This document shows, piece by piece, positions 12,027 to 20,665 of a stretch of 64,000 nt of DNA (the first letter of the stretch is position 1; each line of letters opens with the position of its first letter). Below the pieces are notes generated by a model. The model was not told where the DNA came from. It ran no database searches and saw only the letters and a program-made list of their open reading frames with translations. The DNA comes from Brevibacillus laterosporus DSM 25. Lineage in GTDB: Bacteria; Bacillota; Bacilli; Brevibacillales; Brevibacillaceae. Location of the stretch: assembly GCF_002706795.1 (NCBI RefSeq), contig NZ_CP017705.1, forward strand, positions 248,001 through 312,000, read 5' to 3'. A program made the position numbers and the translations under genes.

Positions 12027-12190
12027 TCTTATAGTGTGATTAATTACGATTAAATCAACTTTTTCTCCTCGTATTTACGTTCTATTTTGATTGATTCCGA
12101 AACATGTTAACGGATTTGGTCAACAGTTCGTCAACAACTCCCCTTTATATTCATTTACGTCCCTTGAAATTGTTTGCAATGTTTGCATAA

Positions 12191-12229
12191 GAAAAAGTCG
12201 TTTCCTTAATTAAGGGAGACGACTTTCTT
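12191..12229. terminator. Hairpin downstream of the collagen-like gene
   Basis: AAAGTCGTTTCC pairs imperfectly with GGGAGACGACTTT around TTAATTAA. The T-run on the plus side is short (CTTTCTTC); on the minus side TTTTTC follows, so it may act in either direction. Confidence 0.6.
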
Positions 12230-12564
12230 CATTAATTGGAAGACAAGTTACAATACGTGGAAAAGCAATTAAGATGGCTAAAGAAATCAATGCCAAAGAC
12301 TTCTTAAATCGCGGAACCGTAGCTCGAGCAATAACTTTAATTGACAAACAAAATTCAATATTAGAAAAGCAAAGTGATTTCAATGACGCTCTAACCAAGC
12401 AACTCCATAGTATACGTCAGAATCCAACTTTAGTGTCTCCCTCTTGGACTTTGTATAGAGTTATTGCAGAAGAAGTTGAATTTTGGCAAGCAGATGAAGA
12501 ATGAAAGCATATTAGACTAAAGTATAACTTAGAGGAAAATAAATGGGGTAAAAAAACTGTTATG
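12214..12564 (+). pseudogene. Pyridoxamine 5'-phosphate oxidase-like relic (5'-truncated, in-frame stop)
   Basis: The plus frame reads IGRQVTIRGKAIK, then a divergent middle, then VSPSWTLYRVIAEEVEFWQ, the C-terminal FMN/PLP-binding region of the PdxH family. After DEE a TGA (12502-12504) interrupts, but homology resumes in the same frame (KHIRLKYNLEENKWGKK), matching the family's ERxHxRxxY ending. The TGA is most simply an Arg codon CGA changed to TGA. The N-terminal half is missing and an in-frame TAA lies at 12211. A 76-codon frame from an internal ATG (12274) remains but is unlikely to be functional. The TnpB relic abuts the 3' end. Confidence 0.75.
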
Positions 12565-12568
12565 GGCT

Positions 12569-12862
12569 TAGTTGGTATTATTCCATACCAAGCTGCTTTG
12601 TATTCTATATGGTTCTAAATGCTGACCATGACGCATCCGCAATTCTTTTCGCAAGCTTGTGGTTCTTGATCATGTTTTCCACACGTAAGCCTTCCAAGCA
12701 AATCGTTTGATTTTCACGAATCAGTTGAGTTGACAGTTTCTGTTGCCAAGTAGCAAGCCTCTTTTCGTATTGACGAAGAATCCCGGGATTGGCTATTTTC
12801 AAACCTGTCAAAAGAATGGCAAAGTATTTGCCAGAAGGATTTTTTCTAACGGTAGCCTTCAA
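12569..12862 (-). pseudogene. TnpB (IS200/IS605 OrfB) relic with internal deletions
   Basis: The minus strand reads KATVRKNPSGKYFAILLT, then LKIANPGILRQYEKRLATWQQKLS, then TQLIRENQTICLEGLRVENM and KLAKRIADASWSAFRT. These are recognisable segments of IS605-type TnpB, but the stretches between them, with the RuvC catalytic residues, are missing. After a stop at 12605 the frame can be resumed one base off (EYKAAWYG). The zinc-finger C-terminus is absent. The element probably landed at the end of the PdxH-like gene and then decayed. No TnpA or intact ends are seen. Confidence 0.8.
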
Positions 12863-12937
12863 GTTAAAGGCTGTTTTGGGTTATTCAGACAGCACAAACA
12901 GCCGCCTCGTACAGAATGCTGGGTTTTCAATCCTCAG

Positions 12938-13234
12938 TTACTGTCCCTTTGTTTTTAAATATAAATAAAGACCATAATCTGTCGTGATAGAAGCGTAACC
13001 TATTTGTCGTAACATAACTGTGATATTGCCACGATGATATGTTCCATGATTCACAACATGGGGTATTAATTCGGATACACTAGTTTTCATTAAGTAAACT
13101 TCTATCCACCCAAGATCAGAAAGATAAATATGGGCCAATGCATTAGATATCGATGAAAACACACTTTTAACCTCTTGACGATAAACATCCTTTGGAAGCT
13201 CTTTTAGTCGGTTACAAATTTGTTTATTGCCCAT
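12938..13234 (-). pseudogene. DinB-family protein with internal deletion
   Basis: 98 codons. The first half (SSISNALAHIYLSDLGWIEV) and last half (PHVVNHGTYHRGNITVMLRQIG, then TDYGLYLYL) match the four-helix DinB/YfiT fold, including the metal-binding histidines AHIY and NHGTYH. Normal members have about 150-165 residues; roughly 50 from the middle are missing around residue 50 (EVYLMKTSVSELIPH), removing about one helix. The family contains metal-dependent thiol transferases. The frame is open and could be translated, but the fold is probably broken. It sits among other relics, which supports decay. Confidence 0.7.
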
Positions 13235-13281
13235 ACGTTATATTCATACAACTATCTAATAGACTTTTCCCAATTGTTATA

Positions 13282-13457
13282 GGCTCTGAAATTAGCTATG
13301 ATAGTTGTCCATTGACCGTTGTAATTCTTCGGTTGGAAAAAATACAAAAAGAGCCGAAAATAGTATAGCGGTAATGTAGCAATAACAAAGGTCATATCCC
13401 ATCATTTCCCATCCTTATGCTTTTGGGAACGTCCTGATTTTCCTTCAGTTCAGAGCC
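13282..13457. mobile_element. MITE-like element, 176 bp, with short terminal inverted repeats
   Basis: GGCTCTGAA at 13282-13290 is matched by TTCAGAGCC at 13449-13457. Both ends are flanked by TATA (13278-13281 and 13458-13461), which could be a 4-bp target duplication or part of a longer inverted repeat. No transposase is encoded. Confidence 0.45.
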
Positions 13458-13697
13458 TATAATTCTCATAATAGACTTAGGTACTATCCGCTCCCATCCC
13501 ACGCGTACCACATCGGCTGTTACACTTATTCATGTGTGGTAACACATCCACAAAAAAAGGACTCCAAGAGTCTGTCAGACAGCGTCAAAAATTTTGCAAT
13601 AATGGGTAAAAACTCAAATACACAACCATCTGTGTAAGCAGTAAAATCAACGTTCGCAATTTATGCTACATAACACGCAATTTTTAATGTGCGTAAT

Positions 13698-13726
13698 TTT
13701 CAAATTCTTTTATACTTAATTATAAT
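13698..13726 (+). promoter_or_regulatory. Promoter for the double-GNAT gene
   Basis: TTTCAA (13698-13703), 17-bp spacer, TATAAT (13721-13726), about 60 bp before the start codon. An inverted repeat ACGCA-N10-TGCGT (13675-13694) lies just upstream and could be an operator. Confidence 0.55.
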
Positions 13727-13785
13727 ACGTTAGCGTCAAGAATCATTTATATGTAGCTAGCAGTACTCGAAAGGTGTGAATAAAT

Positions 13786-14718
13786 GTGCTAAGACAGCCA
13801 AACGGCGTTTATGCCGCTGCAGGACTTACAGCAACAGAACTTACTCAAATAAAGGAGCTTTTACAGGTTTGTAATAAATATGACCAAATTGAAATTAAGT
13901 TAAATCTGGACATGCTTAACTGTAGACCTACTGACCAAATTCAGGATTTTTATTTTGCAAAAGATAACCGAATCATTGGCTATCTTGCCTTGTATATTTT
14001 TAATAGTCGGGAGGTAGAAATCAGCGGAATGGTAGATCCGGCTCATAGACGTAATGGCATCTTTTCTTCTTTGCTTCGACTCGCTTACCCAGAAATTGAA
14101 CGTCGTCAGTTGCCAAAACTTATTTTCATGTCACAAGAAAAATCTGCATCTGGTAAGGCATTCTTAGAAGCACTGGGAAGTGCCTATTCCTTCTCAGAAT
14201 ATTGGATGGAATTAGAAGCCTCTCCCACTGAGCCAATAGTACCCTCTCTTCTTCTTAGAGAAGCAACGAAAGATGACCTTCCCTTACTCGTCCAAATTGA
14301 TATGGAGTCCTTTGGGTTATCGAAAGAGGATGCAAAAGAATATGCGTCAACAGGAGTTGAAGAACCTGATCGACATCTTATAGTGGCTTTTCATCATAAC
14401 GAATTTATAGGAAAAATTAGTCATCAACGAAGTGAGGATATAGATTTTATTTACGGCTTTGCAGTCATGCCAGCCTTACAAGGAAAAGGATATGGGAGAG
14501 AGATTTTGACAAGAGTGGTAAACAAATTAATCCAAGAACAATCACCTTCAATCGTCCTAGAGGTAGAGACGAAGAACAAAAATGCGCTTAAACTATATAA
14601 CCGTTGTGGTTTTAAAGAAGTAACTGCCAATGATTATTATATCCTGGCCACTTCGCAACTTGGGGGCTTGTTTCAGCTTTCGCATGAAGAGTTAGGTGAC
14701 CAGGAAACAAAAATGTAA
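13786..14718 (+). CDS. Tandem GNAT N-acetyltransferase (two domains)
   Basis: 310 residues with two acetyltransferase domains. The first (about 40-150) has MVDPAHRRNGIFSSLL, an acetyl-CoA-binding motif A. The second (about 160-300) has GFAVMPALQGKGYGREIL with the R/Q-x-x-G-x-G/A signature and VLEVETKNKNALKLYNRCGF. Substrate unknown. GTG at 13786 is used because the nearby ATG (13784) is in another frame and stops after two codons; AAAGG lies 9 bp upstream. It is convergent with the DeoR gene, ending 4 bp from that stop. Single-gene transcript. Confidence 0.9.
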   Translation: MLRQPNGVYAAAGLTATELTQIKELLQVCNKYDQIEIKLNLDMLNCRPTDQIQDFYFAKDNRIIGYLALYIFNSREVEISGMVDPAHRRNGIFSSLLRLAYPEIERRQLPKLIFMSQEKSASGKAFLEALGSAYSFSEYWMELEASPTEPIVPSLLLREATKDDLPLLVQIDMESFGLSKEDAKEYASTGVEEPDRHLIVAFHHNEFIGKISHQRSEDIDFIYGFAVMPALQGKGYGREILTRVVNKLIQEQSPSIVLEVETKNKNALKLYNRCGFKEVTANDYYILATSQLGGLFQLSHEELGDQETKM

Positions 14719-14722
14719 AAAA

Positions 14723-15517
14723 TTACAAATAATCAGGAACAGCGACCGGGTAGCTTCCTTTGGCTACCGTTACCTCTAGTCCTTGCTTTTCAATTTGATC
14801 TCGCAACTCTTTTGGTGTTCCCTCGTCAGTGATTAGTAAATGAAAGCTGTTGAGGGGACCTATTTTAGAAAAGGCATCATGCCCCATATTCTCATGAGAC
14901 GCTAAAATAAAACGACGTCGAGAAACCTCCAAAACAGCACGGCTAAAACTAGCTACTTCTGGTGTTGGAGTGCTAACACCTTGTAAACTGATGGCTCCAG
15001 CTGTCATGAAACAAAGATCAATTGTAAATTGTTTTACCATTTCATTCGCGATGATATCAGAAATTAAACCTGTTTTCTTAACTTGTCCACCGATCAAGTA
15101 AACGTCAGTATTTTCAGATTCACGCAATTGTTCTGCAATTTTAATCGAGTTAGTAACCACTGTTATTGGCATATGTTGAGGTAAATATTTTACCATATGA
15201 AAATGCAGGTTTGTTCCACTCAAAAATATGGTATCGTGCTCTTGTATGTAGGATACGGCTGTTTTGGAAATGGCAGTGATATGACTAGGACCATCTTTAA
15301 TGCGTACAGCTGATGGTACAACGGGCTTGCGCACAGCTGATACAGGGATAGCTCCTCCATGTGTTTTTTTCAATAATCCCTGCTCTTCCATAATGGATAA
15401 ATCTCTCCTGATAGAATCAATAGAAACGTGAAATTGTTCTGCTAGCTCCTTCACCAACACCCGTTGCGCTTCATGAAGGATCTCCAGAATCTTGCCTCTT
15501 CTCTCTTCAGCAAACAT
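14723..15517 (-). CDS. DeoR-family transcriptional regulator of sugar metabolism
   Basis: 264 residues. N-terminal winged HTH FAEERRGKILEILHE with the DeoR signature VSIDSIRRDLSIMEEQGLLKKTHGG. The C-terminal DeoR sensor domain follows, with TNSIKIAEQL, DVYLIGGQV and LITDEGTP; in this family it binds sugar phosphates. The frame extends 25 residues further upstream, but ATG at 15517 has AGGCGATGAG before it and starts at the typical motif. No sugar operon is adjacent, so the target is unknown. Confidence 0.9.
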   Translation of the reverse strand: MFAEERRGKILEILHEAQRVLVKELAEQFHVSIDSIRRDLSIMEEQGLLKKTHGGAIPVSAVRKPVVPSAVRIKDGPSHITAISKTAVSYIQEHDTIFLSGTNLHFHMVKYLPQHMPITVVTNSIKIAEQLRESENTDVYLIGGQVKKTGLISDIIANEMVKQFTIDLCFMTAGAISLQGVSTPTPEVASFSRAVLEVSRRRFILASHENMGHDAFSKIGPLNSFHLLITDEGTPKELRDQIEKQGLEVTVAKGSYPVAVPDYL

Positions 15518-15619
15518 CTCATCGCCTGCCTTCATCATGTAATACTTCCATTTTATTCCGTTATACGCAAAAAAGTCAATATTTACCTGCAAAAATCTTC
15601 TTGTTTATGCTTTTTTCAG

Positions 15620-15656
15620 CAAAAAAATCAGGATTCCCGAAGAAACCCTGATTTTC
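15620..15656 (-). terminator. Rho-independent terminator after hfq
   Basis: On the minus strand AATCAGGGTTTC pairs with GGAATCCTGATT around a UUCG tetraloop, then TTTTTTT. It begins 11 bp after the hfq stop. Confidence 0.93.
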
Positions 15657-15666
15657 TTGTCTGCTA

Positions 15667-15909
15667 TTACAATTGTTGTGATTGGCTTTCCGACATCAAA
15701 GATACCGGACGTTGTGGAGTAAATGTTGAGATCGCATGTTTATAAACCAATTGTTGTTTGCCCTCTGTATCAATAACGATTGTGAAGTTGTCAAACGCCT
15801 TGATATAGCCTCTCAATTGGAACCCGTTTACCAAATATATGGTAACTGCGATATTTTCTTTACGTAAATGGTTTAAGAACGTATCTTGAATATTGATCGT
15901 CTGTTTCAT
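15667..15909 (-). CDS. hfq: RNA chaperone Hfq
   Basis: 80 residues with Sm1 ([20 protein letters not shown], then [15 protein letters not shown]) and Sm2 ([13 protein letters not shown]; the YKHA core is diagnostic). It forms a hexameric ring that assists sRNA-mRNA contacts. The ATG at 15909 is chosen over the TTG at 15915 because AGGGGG is 8 bp from the ATG but only 2 bp from the TTG. It follows miaA as in Bacillus. Confidence 0.97.
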   Translation of the reverse strand: MKQTINIQDTFLNHLRKENIAVTIYLVNGFQLRGYIKAFDNFTIVIDTEGKQQLVYKHAISTFTPQRPVSLMSESQSQQL

Positions 15910-15938
15910 GGACAATACCCCCTAAAAGGACTTGTAAG

Positions 15939-16892
15939 TTATATATTCGGCGTTGAATGGAACTTTCCTTCCAACGCACTGGTAATTGTTTCAACCACTT
16001 GTTCATAAGAATCGGAATCAGTCATATCATACCATTCCAACTGAGGCATACGTCTAAACCAAGTTAACTGGCGCTTAGCAAAATGCCTGGTTCTTTGTTT
16101 AATATCAGCTATCGCTTTGTCTAACGTAATCTCACCATATAGATAAGGAATGAGCTCCTTGTAGCCTAACCCCTGCATCGCTACTAGATCGGCGGAATAG
16201 CCTTGATCAAGCAAAACGCGAACTTCTTCTACCAATCCAGCCTCAATCATTAAATCGACTCGTTGATTTACTCTTTCATATAGTTTCGCCCGATCCATTG
16301 TTAAGCCTATGATTTTCAGGTTGTAAGGGGAATAATCGGCCTGATTTTGAAAATCAGACATACGTTTTCCAGTCAACTCGTATATTTCTATAGCACGTAT
16401 AACACGGCGGACATCATTAGGATGCAACCGATCTGCTGTAATAGGATCATGCTCGCGTAAGCGCCTGTGAAGAGCTTCTACTCCTTCCACATCGGCAAAT
16501 CTCTGCAAACGCTCTCGCATTTCCTCATCCTGATCCGCCTCAGAGAATTGATAAGCATGAGTAACTGACTGTATGTAAAGTCCCGTTCCACCCACGATAA
16601 TAGGTAGATGATTACGCTGATTGATTTGGGTGATTAGCTGTTGTGCCTGCTGTTGAAAGATAGCCACAGAGTATTCCTCATCTGGATTCATGATATCAAT
16701 TAGATGATGGGGAACAGTGGCTCTCTCTTCCTCGGAAGCTTTAGCTGTACCTATATCCATACCACGATATACTTGCATAGAATCACCAGAGATGATCTCT
16801 CCGTTAAATTGCTGTGCTAATCGGAGGCTTAAAGCAGTCTTACCTACTGCTGTAGGGCCTGCAATTACCACTAAGTTCTCTTTTTGTTTCAT
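15939..16892 (-). CDS. miaA: tRNA dimethylallyltransferase MiaA
   Basis: 317 residues. P-loop AGPTAVGKTALS, SGDSMQVYRGMDIGTAK (substrate Asp), GGTGLYIQS, LHPNDVRRVIRAIEIYELTG and the C-terminal RTRHFAKRQLTWFRR are all family signatures. It transfers the dimethylallyl group to A37 of tRNAs reading UNN codons; MiaB (33382-34893 in this window) then methylthiolates that base. Its ATG overlaps the upstream methyltransferase stop by 4 bp, so the two are translationally coupled. Confidence 0.97.
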   Translation of the reverse strand: MKQKENLVVIAGPTAVGKTALSLRLAQQFNGEIISGDSMQVYRGMDIGTAKASEEERATVPHHLIDIMNPDEEYSVAIFQQQAQQLITQINQRNHLPIIVGGTGLYIQSVTHAYQFSEADQDEEMRERLQRFADVEGVEALHRRLREHDPITADRLHPNDVRRVIRAIEIYELTGKRMSDFQNQADYSPYNLKIIGLTMDRAKLYERVNQRVDLMIEAGLVEEVRVLLDQGYSADLVAMQGLGYKELIPYLYGEITLDKAIADIKQRTRHFAKRQLTWFRRMPQLEWYDMTDSDSYEQVVETITSALEGKFHSTPNI

Positions 16893-17680
16893 CTCTCACT
16901 CCCCTCCAATACTTCGATATAACTATAAATCACTTGATGATCACGTTTTCGATAAGGTGTAAAACCCAATTGCTCGTGCAAGGTACCTGTTGTCCCCTCT
17001 TTTAAAACGACTCGTCGTTTAGCTACCCGACGAGCTTGAGCAATCGTTTCCTCAGTCAGCACCTTATCATTAGCCAATTGACGCAAGGTAGAAATACCAT
17101 GTGACTCAAAGACAGCTTGTTGGAACATAGGATCAAAATAAACTACGTCAAACGAGTTATCAGGCAACGCTTGTAGTTTTTTAAGATGATCTGATTGTTC
17201 CACCTGTACACGCCTCATCGCCTCGATTAAGACTTGCGTTCCCGTGTTCCAATGAGCAAGACCATCTCGGACTAGTCTAGCAATCACAGGCTCCGATTCA
17301 ATTCCAACCACTTGCCCTGCTTCACCTGTGGCATAGGCAAATACGATCGCATCCGCTGCCAATCCCATCGTGGCATCCAACACCTTATCACCTGGTGAAA
17401 TTTGGCAAACAGAAAGCATAGTATCATTATCGCCGCGTTCCAGCCTCTTTATACGGAATGAAGCTGTATTTGGATGAAAAAAGAAAGCTTGTTGACCTCT
17501 TCGTTCCAACCTAGCTCCCTTAGCAGTTACAATTAAAATATCATTCGTCTGGTATTTATCTCTGAGTTTTTCAATTGAATCCTCTCCACGTGAAACTAGT
17601 GGAGCGGAAAAGATAGTAGCCAGTTCTTGCGCATGAGCCAGAACAGCTGATTTTGGCTCATTTCCTGTTGTTACAATCAT
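16889..17680 (-). CDS. Class I SAM-dependent methyltransferase, RsmJ-like
   Basis: 263 residues. The SAM-binding motif VLDATMGLAADAIVFAYATG and the catalytic-type motif VVYFDPMF resemble the RsmJ group of small-subunit rRNA methyltransferases, as does the DPMF spacing near residue 185. An N-terminal extension of about 95 residues (VLAHAQELATIFSAPLVSRGEDS) precedes the Rossmann core, as in Firmicute members. The 4-bp overlap with miaA suggests an RNA-modification operon. The target nucleotide is not established. Confidence 0.82.
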   Translation of the reverse strand: MIVTTGNEPKSAVLAHAQELATIFSAPLVSRGEDSIEKLRDKYQTNDILIVTAKGARLERRGQQAFFFHPNTASFRIKRLERGDNDTMLSVCQISPGDKVLDATMGLAADAIVFAYATGEAGQVVGIESEPVIARLVRDGLAHWNTGTQVLIEAMRRVQVEQSDHLKKLQALPDNSFDVVYFDPMFQQAVFESHGISTLRQLANDKVLTEETIAQARRVAKRRVVLKEGTTGTLHEQLGFTPYRKRDHQVIYSYIEVLEGSER

Positions 17681-18281
17681 TTCATCACTCGTTTCCTACT
17701 CATACTAAGTCCGCTCTCTTGGATTCCTGTGTGAATTTTCTCCTGCCTTGGTTGCTATCCTATTATACTAACAAAAGCAAGCTGGCAACAGCAACGAAAT
17801 TTGACTAAGAAATGGCTTGAAATCTAGGTTATTCACGATGTTGCCTCTTTTCCTCTCGTCACTTCACCATCAATAAAAAGAAGAACACCCCGCCGTCTCG
17901 TAATCATACGTTCGAGATGTTCCTATATGCACATGCCAATTGAAAATATCAATTTAGCTCTACATAACTCGTTTAATTATTACTTTACACATAAGATGAA
18001 TGAAGCGCAACTACGCTATTTTATTGAAGTTAACAATGAATATTTTTAGCTTTTTTGCTTGTCATTTACTTCATTGCGTTGTCAATTTGGTTGTCAATGT
18101 TGTCAGCCTTCTATCTTCTCTATTCTTGAGCATAGTTCGTGCTGCCAGTCCGTATCGTTCGTCATACTGGCGATTAAGGATAAGTTTTTGAGTTTTGCAA
18201 TCTCCAAAGCTCTGCCATGCGTTGGTGAATGATCCACATTTGCACCAGCTCCTTAATCTTAATGGTACAGTGTATGCACAG
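17681..18281. other. Gene-poor start of the accessory island
   Basis: A bulged inverted repeat (GAACA...TCTCG / CGAGA...TGTTC, 17882-17925) with a T-rich minus side may be a terminator. A minus frame with AAGGAG codes for 21 residues (MWIIHQRMAELWRLQNS) and breaks up afterwards. Repeated TTGACAAC motifs occur near 18075-18100. No convincing gene. Confidence 0.4.
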
Positions 18282-18536
18282 TTAACTTTGATTTTGCATG
18301 TCCAACTGTGATTTTTTTCTATCCCAAATTTGCTCAACCGTCCATAGTTTTTGTAACCCTTGTTCAGCAGCTCGGTCGTTCAAAGCATCCACTATGTCAT
18401 AAGCCAACATTAGATTAGGTACTGACTTATTCCTCGCAAGGCTTGTGATCGTATTTCGGCTAACTCCAAGTGTATCAGCTAACTCCTGCTGTGACATGTC
18501 CAACATGACCAGTATTGCTTTCAGGTAGCAGATCAT
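18282..18536 (-). CDS. Small XRE-type helix-turn-helix protein
   Basis: 84 residues. MSQQELADTLGVSRNTITSL is a complete XRE helix-turn-helix (about residues 14-34), followed by ARNKSVPNLMLAYDIVDAL. The C-terminal 35 residues are unassigned. GAGGTG lies 6 bp before the ATG. Such short Cro/C1-like proteins are common in plasmid and phage remnants; its target is unknown. It is the first clear gene of the island after the rsmJ-like gene. Confidence 0.75.
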   Translation of the reverse strand: MICYLKAILVMLDMSQQELADTLGVSRNTITSLARNKSVPNLMLAYDIVDALNDRAAEQGLQKLWTVEQIWDRKKSQLDMQNQS

Positions 18537-18740
18537 AAAATCACCTCATTGCTCACTTCACTACTGCCCTTGTCGAATCCTTTAGCGAGTAAATGGAGGT
18601 TTTGACGAAAAAAGACCCCGCTTGGTCGATATTGGCGGGATTTGCTGATGTAAACCACTAGTTTACATGCATTGTTACCAATGGTTTCTTTACTAATTAT
18701 TTCTTTATATGCAATGATGATACAAAAAAGGATGAATGAA

Positions 18741-19148
18741 ATGAGTTTAGGTCAGCAATTGAAAAAGTTCCGTGAATTAAAGTCTCTTTCACAAGAAGAT
18801 ATAGCTCAAAAAATTGGTGTGACTAGACAAGCTGTCTATAAATGGGAAAATGACAAAAGCTATCCTGACATTGATAATTTGATTTTACTTAGCGAGTTAT
18901 ACAATGTAACACTAGATGACTTAATAAAAGGAAACGAGAGCTTCAAAAAAAAGATAATCATCGCCGATAACAAAGATACTGGTTTGTACGTAGGATTTGT
19001 TATTATGTTTATAGGGTTGTTTATTAATGCTGGATCAATTTCAGCATTAATAACAATATTAGGAGTTCTGACAATGGTTTTTTATGATGACTTTAAAAAA
19101 ATAATAAAATCCATTTTTAGTTGGTGGGATAGCCAGAAACTTAGTTAA
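18741..19148 (+). CDS. XRE regulator with C-terminal membrane segments
   Basis: About 135 residues. The HTH (SLSQEDIAQKIGVTRQAVYKWENDKSYPD) is followed by LYNVTLDDLIKG, typical of chromosomal XRE regulators. Two hydrophobic stretches then follow (TGLYVGFVIMFIGLF and SISALITILGVLTMVF). The longer frame from 18672 is not used: ATG at 18741 has AAAAAAGGA 8 bp upstream. Membrane-tethered XRE proteins of this build often sense envelope signals (inference). A bidirectional terminator follows. Confidence 0.8.
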   Translation: MSLGQQLKKFRELKSLSQEDIAQKIGVTRQAVYKWENDKSYPDIDNLILLSELYNVTLDDLIKGNESFKKKIIIADNKDTGLYVGFVIMFIGLFINAGSISALITILGVLTMVFYDDFKKIIKSIFSWWDSQKLS

Positions 19149-19166
19149 GGCTACTCGACAATAACA

Positions 19167-19204
19167 TAAACACCCCATCATAAATCTTATTGATGGGGTG
19201 TTTG
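19167..19204. terminator. Bidirectional rho-independent terminator
   Basis: AAACACCCCATCA pairs with TGATGGGGTGTTT. It lies between the convergent XRE gene (+) and YolD-like gene (-). Confidence 0.9.
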
Positions 19205-19258
19205 CTGTATCCCTGTTCCCACAGGCTATACATTCTATGTAGTTGTAAGAGGCACTGC

Positions 19259-19597
19259 TTAGGCTTCTATATTGACCACATCTTCTACAGGAATCCACCA
19301 GAAATACTCGTCGTTTTTTAGCTTGATCTGTTTAAATTGGGAATCAAACCTATCTACCCATCCCCAAGCAGATTCTATCACGCCTCTACCCTCTTTTGTT
19401 TCTTTCCACCAGCTAATGGTTAAGGCATAGTCATACTGACGTGAGTCAGATATCTTGTAGCAAAACTCGGCCAGCTCATCCTCTTCAATGATCGGTTTCT
19501 CAATTAGTTTCTTATCCTCATGATACTGACGTAACATTTCTGCATGTTCTGGCAAAATAAATTTTGTTACAAGTGGATCAAGAATTTTGCTAGCCAT
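19259..19597 (-). CDS. YolD-like family protein
   Basis: 112 residues. FILPEHAEMLRQYHEDKKLIEKPIIEEDELAEF and the WW/WxWVDRFD C-terminal half fit the YolD-like family, found in Bacillus prophages (SP-beta yolD) and next to Y-family DNA polymerases. No polymerase gene is nearby here. ATG at 19597 is preferred to the TTG one codon earlier. Function unknown; its phage association agrees with the mobile nature of the surrounding region. Confidence 0.75.
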   Translation of the reverse strand: MASKILDPLVTKFILPEHAEMLRQYHEDKKLIEKPIIEEDELAEFCYKISDSRQYDYALTISWWKETKEGRGVIESAWGWVDRFDSQFKQIKLKNDEYFWWIPVEDVVNIEA

Positions 19598-19707
19598 CAA
19601 AACATCTGCTTAAAATACGAATATGTGTTCTTATTTTATTTGATGATGAGGAGATTATGTAATGGGTAAAATTACATGTTTATCTTCAGGCTAGGTGCGG
19701 TATTTGC

Positions 19708-19749
19708 TGTATCCTGTATCCTGTATCCTGTATCCTGTATCCTGTCTCC
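19708..19749. repeat. Heptanucleotide tandem repeat (TGTATCC)n
   Basis: Five exact TGTATCC units (19708-19742) and a sixth with one change (TGTCTCC). The preceding 'TTTGCTGTATCC' also occurs once near 19201. It lies about 150 bp before the secreted-protein gene. Confidence 0.95.
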
Positions 19750-19895
19750 TATCAAAATCAAAAATACAGTAATTTTATGTCATTTTTTGAAAAAAGCGTT
19801 TGTATTTCGTGGGTTATATGGTAACATTTAACTTCAAATACAAATATTTTAAAAGTTTTGAGTTTTAACATTAAAACTAAAGGAGATATGATGTT

Positions 19896-20582
19896 ATGAA
19901 AAAAACGTTTCTCGCAACTGCATTGTCTTTAGCTACTATTATGGGAACCGCCACTACTGGACTAGCTGCTTCCCCCGTTGAGGTATCTAGTTCATCGTCA
20001 CAAGCTCAATCCTCTATTGAATCTAAATTACAGGAACAAGTTATTGGAAATATTACTGTAATGTCGGATTATGTTAAAGTAGGCAAGGATGGCTTGGTAC
20101 ACGTTGATCCTGCTGCTAAAGAGATAGTGGGGAAAGAAGTTTACGAGGTATACGTGAATGGTGCCGCATCTGTTAATAGTGCAATAGAGTCTGGCGACAT
20201 TAAAGTAAAAGATGGCGAGCTCTCAGTAGATAAAAAAGATTTATCTGCCCCTACTGAAAAGGATTCGAAAGTTGCGTCACTTGGATCTTTCGGAAACTAC
20301 TACTGGTGGGGATATGCATTTACTATGACAGATAGGGATACTAGAGACGTAGCTAACGCTTGGGCACAAGCAGGGACAGTTACTGCAGGTGTTACTGCAA
20401 TTTCTGGGTTGATTCCTTCTCCGCCAACAAAACTTGTACAAGCTATTTCATATGCCTTGTCAACTGGAATGGTAGCCATTGCAAATGATATTAACTATAA
20501 AAATGAAGGTTATGGGGTTACAATAAACATTCATTATGTCGGTTATTTTACAATTTCGACAAACCCTAAAGGTACATGGTAA
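19896..20582 (+). CDS. Secreted protein of unknown function, bacteriocin-like layout
   Basis: 228 residues. A Sec signal peptide (MKKTFLATALSLATIMG..GLAA, cleavage near residue 25) precedes a Ser/Gln-rich and charged pro-like region (about 26-125). A distinct C-terminal part of about 95 residues starts at SLGSFGNYYWWGYAF. It contains an amphipathic/hydrophobic stretch (TVTAGVTAISGLIPSP and SYALSTGMVAIAND) and ends in beta-type sequence. AAAGGAG precedes the ATG. No family is recognised. The order leader, spacer, hydrophobic C-terminus, then a small membrane protein next door resembles bacteriocin/immunity pairs, but this is inference only. Confidence 0.8.
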   Translation: MKKTFLATALSLATIMGTATTGLAASPVEVSSSSSQAQSSIESKLQEQVIGNITVMSDYVKVGKDGLVHVDPAAKEIVGKEVYEVYVNGAASVNSAIESGDIKVKDGELSVDKKDLSAPTEKDSKVASLGSFGNYYWWGYAFTMTDRDTRDVANAWAQAGTVTAGVTAISGLIPSPPTKLVQAISYALSTGMVAIANDINYKNEGYGVTINIHYVGYFTISTNPKGTW

Positions 20583-20665
20583 AATATTGATTAGATCAAC
20601 ATACACTATTCCATCAAGGTATTACAGAGGGGTGTTGACTTATCGTATTCGGTGTATTTAGTATA

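Larger units (their letters stand above)
13235..13785. other. Intergenic region with MITE-like element and GNAT promoter
   Basis: No gene is confidently seen. It holds the inverted-repeat element at 13282-13457, a short hairpin followed on the minus strand by seven T (GACTCTTGGAGTC near 13560), and the promoter region of the gene at 13786. Inside the element a 38-codon minus frame (MMGYDLCYCYITAILF) has a possible Shine-Dalgarno but no supporting evidence. Confidence 0.5.

Noticed and set aside
18000-18191. 63-codon hydrophobic plus frame
   Set aside because: Complement of a degraded minus-strand region; no ribosome binding site.
18071-18337. 88-codon minus frame overlapping the small XRE gene
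   Set aside because: No Shine-Dalgarno, overlaps the better XRE frame, and composition is irregular (scattered Cys, Trp, Arg).
18610-18650. Hairpin CCCCGC/GCGGG with T-run on the minus strand
   Set aside because: Looks like a terminator, but no minus-strand gene lies directly upstream of it; left unassigned.
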